64,000 bases of DNA from Paenalicyclobacillus mengziensis (GCF_017298635.1 NZ_CP071182.1:3572001-3636000), one strand, 5' to 3'; positions 8,428 to 19,600 are shown, counted from the stretch's first letter. Notes: generated by a model from the sequence alone, not told the origin. Program-made: numbers and translations.

Positions 8428-10035
8428 TCATGAGATGTTTAGGTCGCTGTTTCTAGCCACTTCTTTTAGACGCATTTTCAGCACCTTACCGACCCCGTTT
8501 CGTGGCAGGGCATCGACAATGAGTATCCGGCGTGGTGTCTTGTACTTGGCCAGATGCTCCTGGCAATAGGTGAGGAGTTCCTCTTCCAGAATGGTCTGTC
8601 CTTGTTTGGCTACGACGTAGGCCACAACTTCTTCGCCCATGCGTTGTGATGGCACGCCAATGACCGCCGCCTCCGACACAGCAGGATGGCGCGTGAGCAA
8701 CTCCTCTAAATCGCGCGGATAGATGTTAAATCCTCCGCGGATGATAAGGTCCTTTTTGCGGTCCACGATGTAGAGGTACCCGTCTTCGTCCTGCTTCGCC
8801 AGGTCTCCTGTGTAGAGCCAACCGTTACGCAAAGCGGCCTTGCTCGCCTCTTGGTTTTTGTAATAGCCAGGCGTGACGTTGTCGCCACGAACGATGAGCT
8901 CGCCAACTTCTCCGGTTGGCAGTTCACGGCCGTTATCGTCGACAATGCGCACCTCCACGCCGGGAATAGGGACGCCGACAGACCCAGGCTTATGTTCGAG
9001 GTCCCTTCGATGTGCAGACACTACAGGAGCAGCTTCAGACAACCCATAGCCTTCGTAGACGTCTGCACCAAATTTTTCCTTGAAGGCCGTTGAAAGAGTG
9101 AGAGGGAGTGCTGCCGATCCCGATCCGACCCATTCGAGACTTGACAAATCGTAACCCGCTGACCTTTGATCCATCACCATCGCGTGGATCATGGCCGGCA
9201 CCGCCGAGAAACTGCGTATCTTGTGCTGTTCAATCGCCTTGAACAACAAATCCGTATCGAACTTGGAAAACACCACTACGGCGCTACCAGTCAAATAGCA
9301 GATGTTCGCTACGGTGAGACCGTAAACGTGCGCGAGCGGCAGTACGCCAATCGTAGTACCCCGTTCCCTGTCCCCATTGTTCGCGGAGCTGTCGGCATTG
9401 GAGTAGAGATTCTTATGTGTCAGGCAAACACCTTTCGGCTTGCCAGTGGTCCCAGACGTGTACAGAATCACCGCTGTCTCGTCATCGCTCTGGTTCTCCT
9501 CATCGCTCTCGTTCATCCCCGTGCCTTGTATGGCATGATCTTCGACAATGCCTTCGGTTGTACGTTCTACCGGGCCCGTGGATTCGCCATGCCCCCGGCT
9601 TACAGCCATCAGTTGATACAAATTGTCAACACCCGGACGGGAAGGACCATCTACAGAGATGACGCGCAAAAACTGGGTCACAGAAGCGGCAGCAGCCGTG
9701 ACTTTATTTAAGACAGCCTCAGAAGTGAGCACCACTTTCGTTTCAGAATCCTTCATGATGAACCCAATCTCTTCCTCATGCAGCAAGTACATCACAGGAA
9801 CGATGATGGCTTTGGCGCGCACAATCGCCTGGTAGCCGATGATGACTTCCGGCAGGTTCGGCATGCAGACCATCACCCTGTCACCAGGTTGTACTCCGAG
9901 TTCCAGTAGTGTGACCGACATCTGGTTCGCGAGGTCCCTGACCTCAATGTTGGAATAGGTCTTATCGTTGAAGTAGATAAACGGATATTCGCCAAACATT
10001 TCGATGTTTTTTTCGAGTAAATCCGTTAAATTCAT
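8428..10035 (-). CDS. AMP-forming acyl-CoA synthetase
   Basis: This 535-residue ANL-superfamily enzyme activates a carboxylic acid to its CoA thioester through an acyl-adenylate. Motifs: P-loop ILYTSGTTGKPKGV (residues 190-203), EGYGLSEAAP, LYTGDLAKQDEDGYLYIVDR with the ribose-binding Asp, the hinge DRKKDLIIRGGFNIYP, and near the end the acceptor Lys in RNGVGKVLK. An acidic, serine-rich stretch (about residues 145-187) just before the P-loop looks like a lineage-specific insertion. Start ATG 10035 follows AGGGGTGAAG. It sits in the operon with the acyl-CoA dehydrogenase and the thiolase-like/DUF35 pair, so it probably activates the acid produced by the dehydrogenase pathway. Confidence 0.92.
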   Translation of the reverse strand: MNLTDLLEKNIEMFGEYPFIYFNDKTYSNIEVRDLANQMSVTLLELGVQPGDRVMVCMPNLPEVIIGYQAIVRAKAIIVPVMYLLHEEEIGFIMKDSETKVVLTSEAVLNKVTAAAASVTQFLRVISVDGPSRPGVDNLYQLMAVSRGHGESTGPVERTTEGIVEDHAIQGTGMNESDEENQSDDETAVILYTSGTTGKPKGVCLTHKNLYSNADSSANNGDRERGTTIGVLPLAHVYGLTVANICYLTGSAVVVFSKFDTDLLFKAIEQHKIRSFSAVPAMIHAMVMDQRSAGYDLSSLEWVGSGSAALPLTLSTAFKEKFGADVYEGYGLSEAAPVVSAHRRDLEHKPGSVGVPIPGVEVRIVDDNGRELPTGEVGELIVRGDNVTPGYYKNQEASKAALRNGWLYTGDLAKQDEDGYLYIVDRKKDLIIRGGFNIYPRDLEELLTRHPAVSEAAVIGVPSQRMGEEVVAYVVAKQGQTILEEELLTYCQEHLAKYKTPRRILIVDALPRNGVGKVLKMRLKEVARNSDLNIS

Positions 10036-10100
10036 TCACTTCACCCCTTTACCTCGGCTCAAGGTCTGAGGCTCCACTACCACGGCCACTTCGCGTGCGT

Positions 10101-11270
10101 TTATTCCATCAGTTCTCCGACCTTGACGTGACCTTTCAGCAGGTTGCGCGAGATGATGTAGCGCTGAATTTCGTCTGTGCCCTCAAAGATTCTCCAAACG
10201 CGCATCTCGCGGTACCATCTTTCAATGGGGAGTTCCTTCGTGTAGCCCATGCCGCCGTGGATTTGGAGGACTCTGTCGACAACGCGGTTCGCCATGTTTG
10301 CGCCGTACAGCTTGGCAATCGACGCGTCGTGACGGTTGTCGATTCCCTCTTCTGACATCCATGCCGCTTTGAGTACCAGCCAGCGCGTCGCCTCAATCTC
10401 TACGGCTGAGTCTGCTATCATCCACTGAATCGCCTGTCGTTCTGCGATGGGCTTGCCAAAGGTAACGCGGCTCTTCGCGTGGTCGATGGCCATTTGCAGC
10501 AAACGCTCCGCTGCACCGAGACCGCGAGCCGGGATCATCCAACGCCCCTGACCAATCCACTGCATCCCGAGATTGAACCCCCCACCGAGTTCACCCAGGA
10601 TGTTTTCCTTTGGAACGCGAACATTTTCGAACACCAGTGACGCAGGTCCCCATTCTCCCATCGTGTGAATGTACTCAGAGCGCCAGCCCATGTCCCTGTC
10701 GACAAGGAAGCAAGTGACACCACCGCGGGCTCCCTTTTCCTTGTCAGTGACCGCAAAGACCATGGCAAAGTCGGCCTCATTACCGTTCGTAATAAAAATC
10801 TTCTCACCGTTCAGTACGTACTCATCGCCGTCTCTCACCGCCGACATGCGAATGTTCGCGGCGTCCGACCCAGCACCAGGCTCCGTTAGGGCAAAGCAAG
10901 ACCGCCTGTCACCGTTGATGACTGGAAGCAGATATCGCTGTTTTTGCGCTTCATTGCAGTAGTAGAGGATGTTGTCAGCGGATCCGCCAAATTGAAACGG
11001 CACAAACGTGCGCCCAAGTTCCATCTGGATGATGGCGGTCATCATCGGACCGAGGTTGGCACCACCGTATTCCTCCGGCGTGTTGATGCCCCAAAATCCC
11101 AAGTTTTTCGCTTTTTCCTGGAGGGCGCGGACCTCCTCATGGGTCAGCCCGGGGTTGCCTTCGCGCTCATTCTTTAAAACCTGTTGCTCCAGCGGCATCA
11201 ACTCTTTTTTCACGAAGTCGCGGATCGTGCGCTGCACCATTTTTTGTTCGTCGTTCAGTGTGAAGTCCAA
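10101..11270 (-). CDS. acyl-CoA dehydrogenase
   Basis: About 389 residues of an FAD-dependent acyl-CoA dehydrogenase that makes a 2,3-enoyl-CoA. Seen in order: the N-terminal helical domain starting DFTLNDEQKMVQ, the flavin and substrate segments CFALTEPGAGSDAAN and IFITNGNEADFAMVFAV, QIHGGMGYTKELPIERWYRE, and IFEGTDEIQRYIISRNLL with the catalytic Glu. The start is set at TTG 11270, seven bases after GGAGG; a longer frame begins at 11336-11339, overlapping the dehydrogenase stop codon, but the extra 22 residues are not family-like. The gene follows the alcohol dehydrogenase and precedes the ligase in the same operon. Chain-length or ring preference cannot be read from the sequence. Confidence 0.9.
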   Translation of the reverse strand: MDFTLNDEQKMVQRTIRDFVKKELMPLEQQVLKNEREGNPGLTHEEVRALQEKAKNLGFWGINTPEEYGGANLGPMMTAIIQMELGRTFVPFQFGGSADNILYYCNEAQKQRYLLPVINGDRRSCFALTEPGAGSDAANIRMSAVRDGDEYVLNGEKIFITNGNEADFAMVFAVTDKEKGARGGVTCFLVDRDMGWRSEYIHTMGEWGPASLVFENVRVPKENILGELGGGFNLGMQWIGQGRWMIPARGLGAAERLLQMAIDHAKSRVTFGKPIAERQAIQWMIADSAVEIEATRWLVLKAAWMSEEGIDNRHDASIAKLYGANMANRVVDRVLQIHGGMGYTKELPIERWYREMRVWRIFEGTDEIQRYIISRNLLKGHVKVGELME

Positions 11271-11335
11271 GTAAATTCCTCCTACCGTGTCCGATTTAAA
11301 ATCTGTGTACCTCAATCGTCCGATATGGCTGGCCA

Positions 11336-12388
11336 TCACCAGTCGGTAACGACGGTGACGCCCATGGTCGCGAAATCACTCATCGACTGCAGGGTCTTGC
11401 CAGCTTCCTCAATCGACACTGTATTTGTGACAAGGTCACCAGGTCTGAGGCGGCCTTCAGACACCATCTGCAGCATCTGCGGATAGCGATGGACGGGCAT
11501 GCCAAGCGACCCCACGAGACGGAGCTCCAAGTTGACAATGACATCAATCGGCAGTGGGATCATTCCCTGCTCAGCACGGGAGGTCATACCAATTTGCAGG
11601 TGTCTGCCGCGCTTGCGCAAGGACGAAATGCTGGCCTGACAAGTCGCGGCCACCCCCAGGGCGTCAACAGAGACGTGTGCACCGCCGTTTGTCAACTGCT
11701 TGATGGTCTTTGCAGCTCTGACTTCCTTGGCGTTGATGGTGGCTGCCGCGCCAAGCTCTTTCGCGAAGGCAAGTTTATCGTCCGCGATATCCACCGCAAT
11801 GACGTTTGCCCCCGCTGCTTTTGCGATTTGAATGGCGGACAGACCCACACCGCCGCAGCCGTGCACAGCGACCCATTCACCAGGGCGAACCTCAGCTTGG
11901 TCTATGAGACCGTGAAATGCTGTCATGAACCGGCAACCGAGCGCCGCGGCCTCGGTAAACCCAACATTATCCGGCAAACGCACGAGATTTACATCCGCAT
12001 CCGGCACGTGCACATACCGGCCAAACCCGCCCCAATAGGAGAACCCAGGCATTTGACCGTGATCGCAAATGTTCTGGTGTCCTTGTTGACACATGGGACA
12101 CGTTCCGTCGCCTTGACTAAAAGGAACGATGACTCGGTCACCAGTTCTGAAAGCCCTTACATCAGAGCCAACTTCTTCAACAACTCCGCTCATCTCGTGG
12201 CCGAGTACATGCGGGAGCGGCAGCTTGACGCCAAGCCAATCCCAGTCGCCCATCCAGGCATGCCAGTCGCTGCGACAAACGCCATTGGCCTCGACTCGAA
12301 TCACGGCTCCTTTAGCTGTGATGGTTGGATCCGGTACTTCCCGCACAACGAGTGGCTTTTGGAATTCCTCCAAGACTGCAGCCTTCAT
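11336..12388 (-). CDS. zinc-dependent alcohol dehydrogenase (MDR family)
   Basis: The 350-residue protein is a medium-chain dehydrogenase. The catalytic zinc site is seen as GVCRSDWHAW and GHEMSGVVEEVG, the structural zinc lobe as CPMCQQGHQNICDHG with four Cys, and the NAD(P) Rossmann motif as VHGCGGVGLSAIQIAKAAG, followed by AVDIADDK where the Asp favours NAD. ATG 12388 is preceded by AAGGGG. It is the first gene of the five-gene minus-strand operon, so it may oxidise an alcohol to the aldehyde that enters the pathway, or a hydroxyl group on an intermediate. Specificity is unknown. Confidence 0.9.
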   Translation of the reverse strand: MKAAVLEEFQKPLVVREVPDPTITAKGAVIRVEANGVCRSDWHAWMGDWDWLGVKLPLPHVLGHEMSGVVEEVGSDVRAFRTGDRVIVPFSQGDGTCPMCQQGHQNICDHGQMPGFSYWGGFGRYVHVPDADVNLVRLPDNVGFTEAAALGCRFMTAFHGLIDQAEVRPGEWVAVHGCGGVGLSAIQIAKAAGANVIAVDIADDKLAFAKELGAAATINAKEVRAAKTIKQLTNGGAHVSVDALGVAATCQASISSLRKRGRHLQIGMTSRAEQGMIPLPIDVIVNLELRLVGSLGMPVHRYPQMLQMVSEGRLRPGDLVTNTVSIEEAGKTLQSMSDFATMGVTVVTDW

Positions 12389-12455
12389 ACACCAAAACCC
12401 CTTTGAATGACGGTCCGCTCTACATGCCGAACGGTTGGTAGATACCAGTGACTCT

Positions 12456-12461
12456 ATTATA
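12456..12461 (-). promoter_or_regulatory. TATAAT -10 candidate for the catabolic operon
   Basis: On the minus strand a perfect TATAAT lies about 67 bases before the alcohol dehydrogenase ATG. No good -35 box sits at 16-18 bases upstream, so the promoter may depend on an activator or be weak. Confidence 0.4.
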
Positions 12462-12511
12462 TCAATATTCTGTTTTCTAGAGGCTTAATTTTCAAAATCC
12501 ACCCCTCGATT

Positions 12512-15500
12512 TCATCGAAACAGGCTCCCGACGTCTACAGAACGAAGTGGAACAGCAAGCGCAGGGTGCACAAAATACACGTAAGCCTCTACAGGTTTCC
12601 CTGTGCCAACCACAGCCTTTGCCACTTCAACGTAAACCGACACCTGAGCCGCGTATTCTTCTGCCGTCACGAGTGCATCCTTAGCCTCGATATTGTCTGT
12701 CTTGTAGTCAATCAGCAACCATTTGTCAGGAAGCTCGGCTAGACAATCCATCACACCCTGTACTGTGATGAAGTCCCCAGTCCCTCCACTCGCCCTTGCG
12801 CCGGCACGTTCTCCCGCTCTTTCATCAGGTCGTTCGAGGTCGATCCGATGAAAAAACGGTTGCTCGCGATACACCCTGCCTGTCGTGTCGAGCGCTTTGC
12901 GCACCGCCACTCCTAGCCGAGACCCGAGGAAGCGTACAACGTCTTCCCCCTCAACCGCTTCAGCCACCTCGGGGGGGATAGCGCCCATTCCCTCAAGTCG
13001 CTCTATTTCCGCTTGCACTGCCGCCGCGTTCGGCACTGTGGACAGGTCAATGACCTGCATGACACTGTGAAAGGCGAGCCCACGTTCGCGTCCGGTCACA
13101 CGACGTTGTTGAACCCAGGACGGGTCCTCGAGCAGATTTTCCGCTGTCCCGCGCGTCTGGAAAATGGCCGGTTGATTTGCACGATGACGCGTTCCCCACA
13201 GCCGTCGAAGTTCAGTTGCTGACACTTTCGCTGGTGGAGAAGTCTTTTGCTGGCCCTCGTCGATAAACTTCAGCCCGGAATCCCCACGTTGCCACAACCC
13301 GCATTCACGTTCCCGATGTTGCAATGTGTCACTCGCAGTGGATGAAGTTGCCTCATCAGGATTCATCTCGTTTGCAACCTGCTCTGCCTGTCGCAAAATC
13401 TTCGTGACCTCGTCGCTATCAACGGTTTGAATGGCTGCAATCAATCGGTGGCTCCAAACAGACGGAGTATGATGGATGCGCCCCGTTGGTTCAAGCTCAC
13501 CATCGTCCCGCGATGAGTTCCAGATGTGGACGGAGAAGTTTGGTCGGTCTTCTTCACTCGTGTCATTCACAGCCTTTGGGCTCATTCCTGCATGGTTGTA
13601 GCGGTCTAGTCCGCTATCGACGAGAAACTGACCGAAAACCGTTGCGGATGAATTGTCTCTCCACAGAGTTGGGAGTAGCCAATCGAGTGCGGTCTTGGCC
13701 TTTAAGAGAATGCGCCTTGGCAATACCGTGCTCGACTGCCCTGCCGAGTTCATCGCATGAGCGACCGTTTTTTCGAGGTCCCGCGCTGACCCTACCAAGA
13801 CAAGCCGTTCCCTTGCCCGAGTCAGTGCCACATAGAGAATTCGCGCTTCCTCCGCCAGGAATTCGGTTGTCTCCGCTTCCTCGATGGCAATCGATGGGAG
13901 GGTACGCCAGCGCTGATCCGTTCTCGGGTCTATCCGCTGAGGGCCGAAACCCATGCTTCGATGGAGCGGCAACGCACGCTCTAATGGGTTCCGGTAGAAT
14001 TGTTTACCGAGATCGGCGACGAATACGACAGGAAATTCGAGACCTTTGCTCTGATGGATGGTCATAATTCGCACAACGTCTTCTGCCTCTGCAAGTGTCC
14101 TTGCCTCACCGAGATCGACCTCATGTTGCAGCAACTGTCGGGCTTGCGTCACAAAGCCAAACACGCCGTCAACGGAACTGCGGTCGAAGTTTCGCACCCG
14201 TTCCAAGAGCGTCTGGACGTTGGCGACCCGAACTCTGCCGCCCGTCATCGCAGCAAGGTAGTCCACAAGCCCTGTGTCCTCGAGGATGCGCGCGAGAACG
14301 GCTTCCGTGGCCGCTCTTCTGGAGAGGCGTCGCCAACTGTTCAAACGGTGGTTGAAATCCCGGGCTTTGTGCAGGAGATGCGCTGACAAGGCGAGTGACG
14401 CTGCTGGTGCCGCCTCGGCTGCCATGCGAAAAGCGTCGTAAAAGTTTCCTTTGCTCAAATGTCTGATGTCGGCCAGTTCACTATCTGTAAACCCGCCCAT
14501 CGGCGAACGCATGGTGGCCACCAGTTCGATCTCCCGCCGCGGGTTGTCCACGGCAGCAAGCGCACAAAGCAGCCACTGGATTTCCAGGGACCCGTAAAAG
14601 CCTGTCGATGTTACACCGTAAGCCGGAATGTCGTGATTCCGAAAGATGTCGAGCAAGGGCGTCATTCGCCCTTTGACAGAGCGCAACAGGATGACAATAT
14701 CGCGGTACTCTAGCGGTCGATAGGCTTGGAGTTTGGCATCCCAAACGTGGCGTCGCGGCTTCCCAGTTTGCCCCATCCACTCCTCGATACGGGACGCAAT
14801 GACCTGCCCCTCACGTTCAATCGCCAGCAGGTCGTCCTGAGACACCAGTTCGCCGTCCGATTCGCCTGTCAGTCCACTGGCAGCACCCGTCGATTCATCC
14901 ATGTCTAAATTCGAAAGACTGGACACCTCGATGGGTCGACCTGCGGTGGAATGGCCCTCAATGGTTGGGCTCTCTCTTGCGCCTTCATCTTCTGCTGCGC
15001 CACGCCGCTTCTCGCGCCGCTCGACGAGGTGAACTTCAATCGATCCGCTAAGGTCCATCTCTTGCCCCGTGGCAGGGTAACGAGCCGCATACTGCATGCG
15101 GGCCTCGTCATCATAAGGGGCGCCCCCAAACTCTTCCGAGAACAATGCCGCGAAGATAAAATTCACAACGTTCACCACTTCTTGCCGACTGCGATAGTTG
15201 TCTGAGAGATGTAAGGGACGAAACACCCCCGTCTGACTACGGCCGAAGTATTTGTCGAGAAACAGCCCAGGTTCGGCCATGCGGAATCGATAGATACTCT
15301 GCTTCACGTCCCCGACAACAAAGACGTTGCCCTCTTCACGCGCAATCGCTGCGACGAGCGCATCCTGTATCGGGCTCGTGTCCTGAAACTCATCAACGAA
15401 GATTTCGACGTACTGTTCCTGAAGACGTCTGGCCTCTCCTGTGGTGTCGTCCGTTAACACTTCGAAGGCGAAATGCTCGAGGTCATTAAAATCCAATTGA

Positions 15501-16681
15501 CCGTTGCGACGCTTTTCCAGCATAAAGGCGGACTCAAACGCTTCAACCAGACCGACCAACTGATGAATCGCTGGAGCCATTTGGGCGATGTCGTCAATCA
15601 GCGCATCGATTCCTCGTCCCACGATGGCAGCAACTGGCTTTAGGGTATTCAGGGCTTGCGTGCGGAGCGCTTTTACTTGTTCCTTGATGTCCTCCACGGT
15701 GGCATCGTCGGGATTTTTCTTCGCACTTGGCGTCTTTAACGACAAAATGGCTGATAGTTGACCGGTGACTGTGACAAAGTCAGCCCGCTCAAGCGCATTC
15801 GACGCTTCCAAAAGGAGTGGCATCGCGTCATTCAGGTAGACGCTGTACTTCGTGAGTTCTCCGATACCAGAAGCTAGTTGACGGGCTTCTTCCATGGCGT
15901 CGCGGGCGTCCGCCAGCTGTCTTTCACACCGCGCCGCAAAGGCACCGTACCACGGCAACTCCGTCAGCGATACGCTGGTTGCCGTAGCGTAGTTCTGGCG
16001 AATTGCATCAAGCCACGCTCTCGGTACAGACTGACTGCGTGCAAAGGTATCGAGGCGGAACACCAATGGAAACACATTTTTGGGGTCTCCAGCGCCAAAC
16101 ATGTCGAGCATCTGGATAAATTCAGCGTTTGCCTCGGGAGCGACATCCGACGGGCCCCACGAGCCGTTTGAGACGGCACCCTCATCCGCCTCTACATCCG
16201 AAACCTGAGCCAATTTTGCCTCCATCACCTGTTCCAGGCAGGCTGTCTTCATCAGCACAGCGTCGTCTTCACTGATGATATCGAAAGCGGGATCGATCTC
16301 AAGACGGAGATAGTTCTGTCTGACGACCTGCATACAGAAACTGTGCAACGTCGAGATCTGCGCCTGTTCGAGCTGGGAAATTTGCCGGGCCAGCCGACGA
16401 TAGAGCTCATTTTGTCCCGTCAACGCGGCTTCTTCGGCCATGCCGGAAAGGCGTTCACCGATGCGTTTTCGCATCTCCGCTGCTGCAGCTTCTGTGAACG
16501 TGACAACGAGAAGTCGGCTGATGTCAACCGCGGGATCGTCCAACACACACTGAACCACCCGCTCCACCAGCACGGATGTCTTGCCAGAACCGGCCCCCGC
16601 CGACACAATGACATTCTCTCCCCGTACGTCTATCGCGGACTGCTGACTGATGGACCAGCGCGGCTGCTTGTCCGAACTCAC
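12512..16681 (-). CDS. addA: ATP-dependent helicase/nuclease subunit A
   Basis: AddA is the UvrD-like 3'-5' helicase and one of the two nucleases of the AddAB complex that processes double-strand breaks for RecA. The 1389 residues are within the size range of the family. Walker A is AGAGSGKTSVLVERVV (residues 28-43), followed by LLVVTFTEAAAAEMRKRI, the DEXX-type box EIFVDEFQDTSPIQ, VFVVGDVKQSIYRFR, GLEFPVVFVADLG and ILYVALTRARERLVLVG. The C-terminal RecB-type nuclease is shown by WLLIDYKTDNI. The GTG start overlaps the addB stop codon (GTGA), indicating coupled translation. The middle holds acidic serine-rich linkers around residues 550-610. Confidence 0.96.
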   Translation of the reverse strand: MSSDKQPRWSISQQSAIDVRGENVIVSAGAGSGKTSVLVERVVQCVLDDPAVDISRLLVVTFTEAAAAEMRKRIGERLSGMAEEAALTGQNELYRRLARQISQLEQAQISTLHSFCMQVVRQNYLRLEIDPAFDIISEDDAVLMKTACLEQVMEAKLAQVSDVEADEGAVSNGSWGPSDVAPEANAEFIQMLDMFGAGDPKNVFPLVFRLDTFARSQSVPRAWLDAIRQNYATATSVSLTELPWYGAFAARCERQLADARDAMEEARQLASGIGELTKYSVYLNDAMPLLLEASNALERADFVTVTGQLSAILSLKTPSAKKNPDDATVEDIKEQVKALRTQALNTLKPVAAIVGRGIDALIDDIAQMAPAIHQLVGLVEAFESAFMLEKRRNGQLDFNDLEHFAFEVLTDDTTGEARRLQEQYVEIFVDEFQDTSPIQDALVAAIAREEGNVFVVGDVKQSIYRFRMAEPGLFLDKYFGRSQTGVFRPLHLSDNYRSRQEVVNVVNFIFAALFSEEFGGAPYDDEARMQYAARYPATGQEMDLSGSIEVHLVERREKRRGAAEDEGARESPTIEGHSTAGRPIEVSSLSNLDMDESTGAASGLTGESDGELVSQDDLLAIEREGQVIASRIEEWMGQTGKPRRHVWDAKLQAYRPLEYRDIVILLRSVKGRMTPLLDIFRNHDIPAYGVTSTGFYGSLEIQWLLCALAAVDNPRREIELVATMRSPMGGFTDSELADIRHLSKGNFYDAFRMAAEAAPAASLALSAHLLHKARDFNHRLNSWRRLSRRAATEAVLARILEDTGLVDYLAAMTGGRVRVANVQTLLERVRNFDRSSVDGVFGFVTQARQLLQHEVDLGEARTLAEAEDVVRIMTIHQSKGLEFPVVFVADLGKQFYRNPLERALPLHRSMGFGPQRIDPRTDQRWRTLPSIAIEEAETTEFLAEEARILYVALTRARERLVLVGSARDLEKTVAHAMNSAGQSSTVLPRRILLKAKTALDWLLPTLWRDNSSATVFGQFLVDSGLDRYNHAGMSPKAVNDTSEEDRPNFSVHIWNSSRDDGELEPTGRIHHTPSVWSHRLIAAIQTVDSDEVTKILRQAEQVANEMNPDEATSSTASDTLQHRERECGLWQRGDSGLKFIDEGQQKTSPPAKVSATELRRLWGTRHRANQPAIFQTRGTAENLLEDPSWVQQRRVTGRERGLAFHSVMQVIDLSTVPNAAAVQAEIERLEGMGAIPPEVAEAVEGEDVVRFLGSRLGVAVRKALDTTGRVYREQPFFHRIDLERPDERAGERAGARASGGTGDFITVQGVMDCLAELPDKWLLIDYKTDNIEAKDALVTAEEYAAQVSVYVEVAKAVVGTGKPVEAYVYFVHPALAVPLRSVDVGSLFR

Positions 16682-19600
16682 TTCGCATCATCCCCCTTTG
16701 TCCGCTGCCACTCCTCGAGAACAGCCTCTCTTTTCCGTTTCTCAAGCGGTCGAAGGGGACTGCCGTCCCACCGGCTATCAAACTGGCAAATGGCTGCAAA
16801 TGAACACGTCCGGCATGCAATGTCTTGGCGGTCGAGTGCATAAGGACTGATGGATATATCGCCCCGCCTCATCGCTTGCGCAAGCTCCTGCACTTTGTCG
16901 AGCACGAAGTCCTCCATCGCATCCCAGTCCGTCTCACAGAGCACGGGTGCCTGTTTCGCAATCGAGCCGTCCTGGTTATACATTTTGGGGAAAATCTCAG
17001 AGTCGATGGCGCGAGGTAAACGCTCATCCATCAAGCCTAGTGAAACCCCGTCGTCCCGCCACAGGCCGCGCGCTTTCATGCGACTGATGGCCTTTTCAAA
17101 CGCCTTGTGTTCCTCATCCGGCTGGTTGCCCGTCTCCAGTTTCCGTACCAAAGGCAGGTAAAAGAACCCTCCGGCAGTCGACGGCTGACCAAAGATGTTT
17201 TGACTCTGTGCCTTGACGACCGCAGTGTAGACCGGTAGCTGCAGGCGCAGACCGTGGTAAATTTTACTCAGGTCAATGTCCATTGTGCGGCTTTTGTAGT
17301 CAATGACCCGGAAGCGGTGCTCGCCACTTTCCTTTGCGATGTCAATGCGGTCGATGCGCCCGCGTACAAATACCTGCGTTCCGTCCGTCAGCGTGAAAGC
17401 GTATGCCGGATATGCAGCTGCGTCGTCTGTGCCAAATGAAAGCTCGAGATGTGTCGGTAAAAAACGACTGTACCTCGCATGCCTCGTGAGACTTATGGCT
17501 GCACGTTCTGCCACCTGCAGCGCCTCAGCCGCTTGTTGAACACGAATTCGCGTCCTCGACCAAATGCGAAACTGGGGCTGTTCGAGGAGGGCACGAAAGA
17601 CTTCGCCCATCTCAGCGGTGGCCCGAACGTCACCCATCTGTCGCCACTCGTCAGGATGCTCTCGCCACTTCAACACAAACTCAGCCAATGCGGCGTGAAT
17701 GAGGGTACCTCGCTCAGCGCGCGTCCCGTCCCGCTCTGCAGGCTCCGACAGCTTCAGGCCGTACTGAACAAAGTGACGATACGGGCAACTGGCATAGGTT
17801 TCGAGCTGATAGACGTTGACTTTCATCGGACTGCCAAACAGGTTTATCGCCTGTGCGGGTGCGAGCCTGTCAGCCTCTGCGCGTTGAAAAAGCCCTCGTA
17901 AGGCCCGGTGCAATCGCGGTGCGTAGTCGGGGTTTGTGCTCAACCAGCGATAAACAGCGCTCGTCCCAGTTGGAACCGACGCCCCGTACCTTGCCTCACG
18001 GAGCGTGCCGACCAACCACTGTAGCGCCGTAGCGGGGGTCCAGACCGTCTGTTCTACGTCTCTCACCATGCCTTCTGCAAACCAATTCACTTCCAGGTCA
18101 CCAGCACGAAACAGCGACTGAACTCTATTCACCACGCTAGACGGCCGCATTTCCTTGCCATCGTTGTTCGACAACGGGTAGCAAAGTGTGAGCGTTTGGG
18201 TTGCACGGGTCAAAGCAGTGTACACTCTCCACTGCTCTGCGACCTGTTTGTCAGCCGCAGTATCGCCAAGACGCTGACCAAATAGAGCAGCAAATTGGAT
18301 TCGTTCCTCATCTTGCAAGAGTCCGGTGGTGTGCGCTCGTCTCGGAAGGGCCCCGTCGGACAACCCGAGGACGTAGACAATCGGCACGTGGAGCGCTGAG
18401 GCGCGCTCAATGTCTGTCACGAGCACAGATTGCAATCCCGCCGGAACGGCACTGAGCGTTTGGCTGCCGATGTCCGTTCGGATGCTTTCAAACAAAAACC
18501 CTCGCGGCAGCAACCGCTCCTGCACAGCAGCCGGAGCGGTATCTGGTGTGGCGGCCGGAGCGGTGGCCTGCGTCGCTCTCAGTGAAGGCGGGTGGGACAA
18601 CGGATCGCCATCGGCAGTCGCTATCTGGGAACTGCCGTCTGCCTGGGAGCTACCGTCTGTCCCTTTGGGAACGTACGAGCTGAGGTCATTTAAAATACCG
18701 AGGATCCGTTGCCAAGCTTGCTCATGAACACTCGCTGCCTGAGGGTCCTCTGTATGTCCTTCATCGACGAGCCACGCTGCGACTTTACGCTTCGCCCGTA
18801 CTGACTGAAGCAGACCCCAGATGGCTTCGGCGACTTCTCTCGGGGTACATTCGGACTTTCTCAAAGAATGTACGAAGGGAAGAAGATATTGTGCAACCAA
18901 CTCGCGCAGACGGTTCGCGCGTGCGTCCTCGATGCTCGCTCTGGCATCATCCCCCAGTTTATCAGATGCCATCTCAGCATATCGCCAGGTTTCTTGCCAC
19001 TTTGCACTCCCATCGATGCGATGCAAAACCAAATACCCTTCCAGCCAATCGGCGTCTTCCCGAGTCAAGCCGCAAAAATCGGTCTTTAATACTCGCAGGA
19101 CTGAATTAGTTGACAGGTCTTCATCGATAGCAGCCAATGCAGCGAGGATAAACTTTGCCAGGGGATGGGTTGTGAGGGCCGGCGGATCGGCCAAGTCAAA
19201 AGGAATTTGATAGCGAGACAAGACTTCCCGCAAAAGCGGGGCATAGTCTGCCAAATTGGGGACAATCACCATCATGTCACGAAACACATGGTCCCCGTGA
19301 TAGACCCGAGAAAGAATATCTGCTGCGATGCCCTCAACCTCAGCCCGCATGTTTTGTGCTGCAGCGAGACGCACAAGCTGACGCGACACGGGTGGTCGGT
19401 CCCACGGACGCATGTTTCGGCTTTCACTCACAATGTTTTGCTCTAAGAACGAGAGCATGTCCGTTTGCCCCGACTCTGTGTGACGGGAATCTGATTGAGC
19501 AGAGTGTGTTTGAGCAGAAGTTTCAGGAGACTCGGGACCGTCTCTGAGTGCTTCGACGCAAGTTGCATCCTTCTGTTGCTGGGGGTCGGTACCTGTGAGC

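Noticed and set aside
11489..12406. Long plus-strand open frame (about 305 codons) opposite the alcohol dehydrogenase
   Set aside because: It is the antisense shadow of a clear zinc dehydrogenase gene; it has no ribosome site and no domain.
13486..14067. Plus-strand open frame opposite addA
   Set aside because: Antisense of a conserved addA region, with no start signal; composition is that of a shadow frame.
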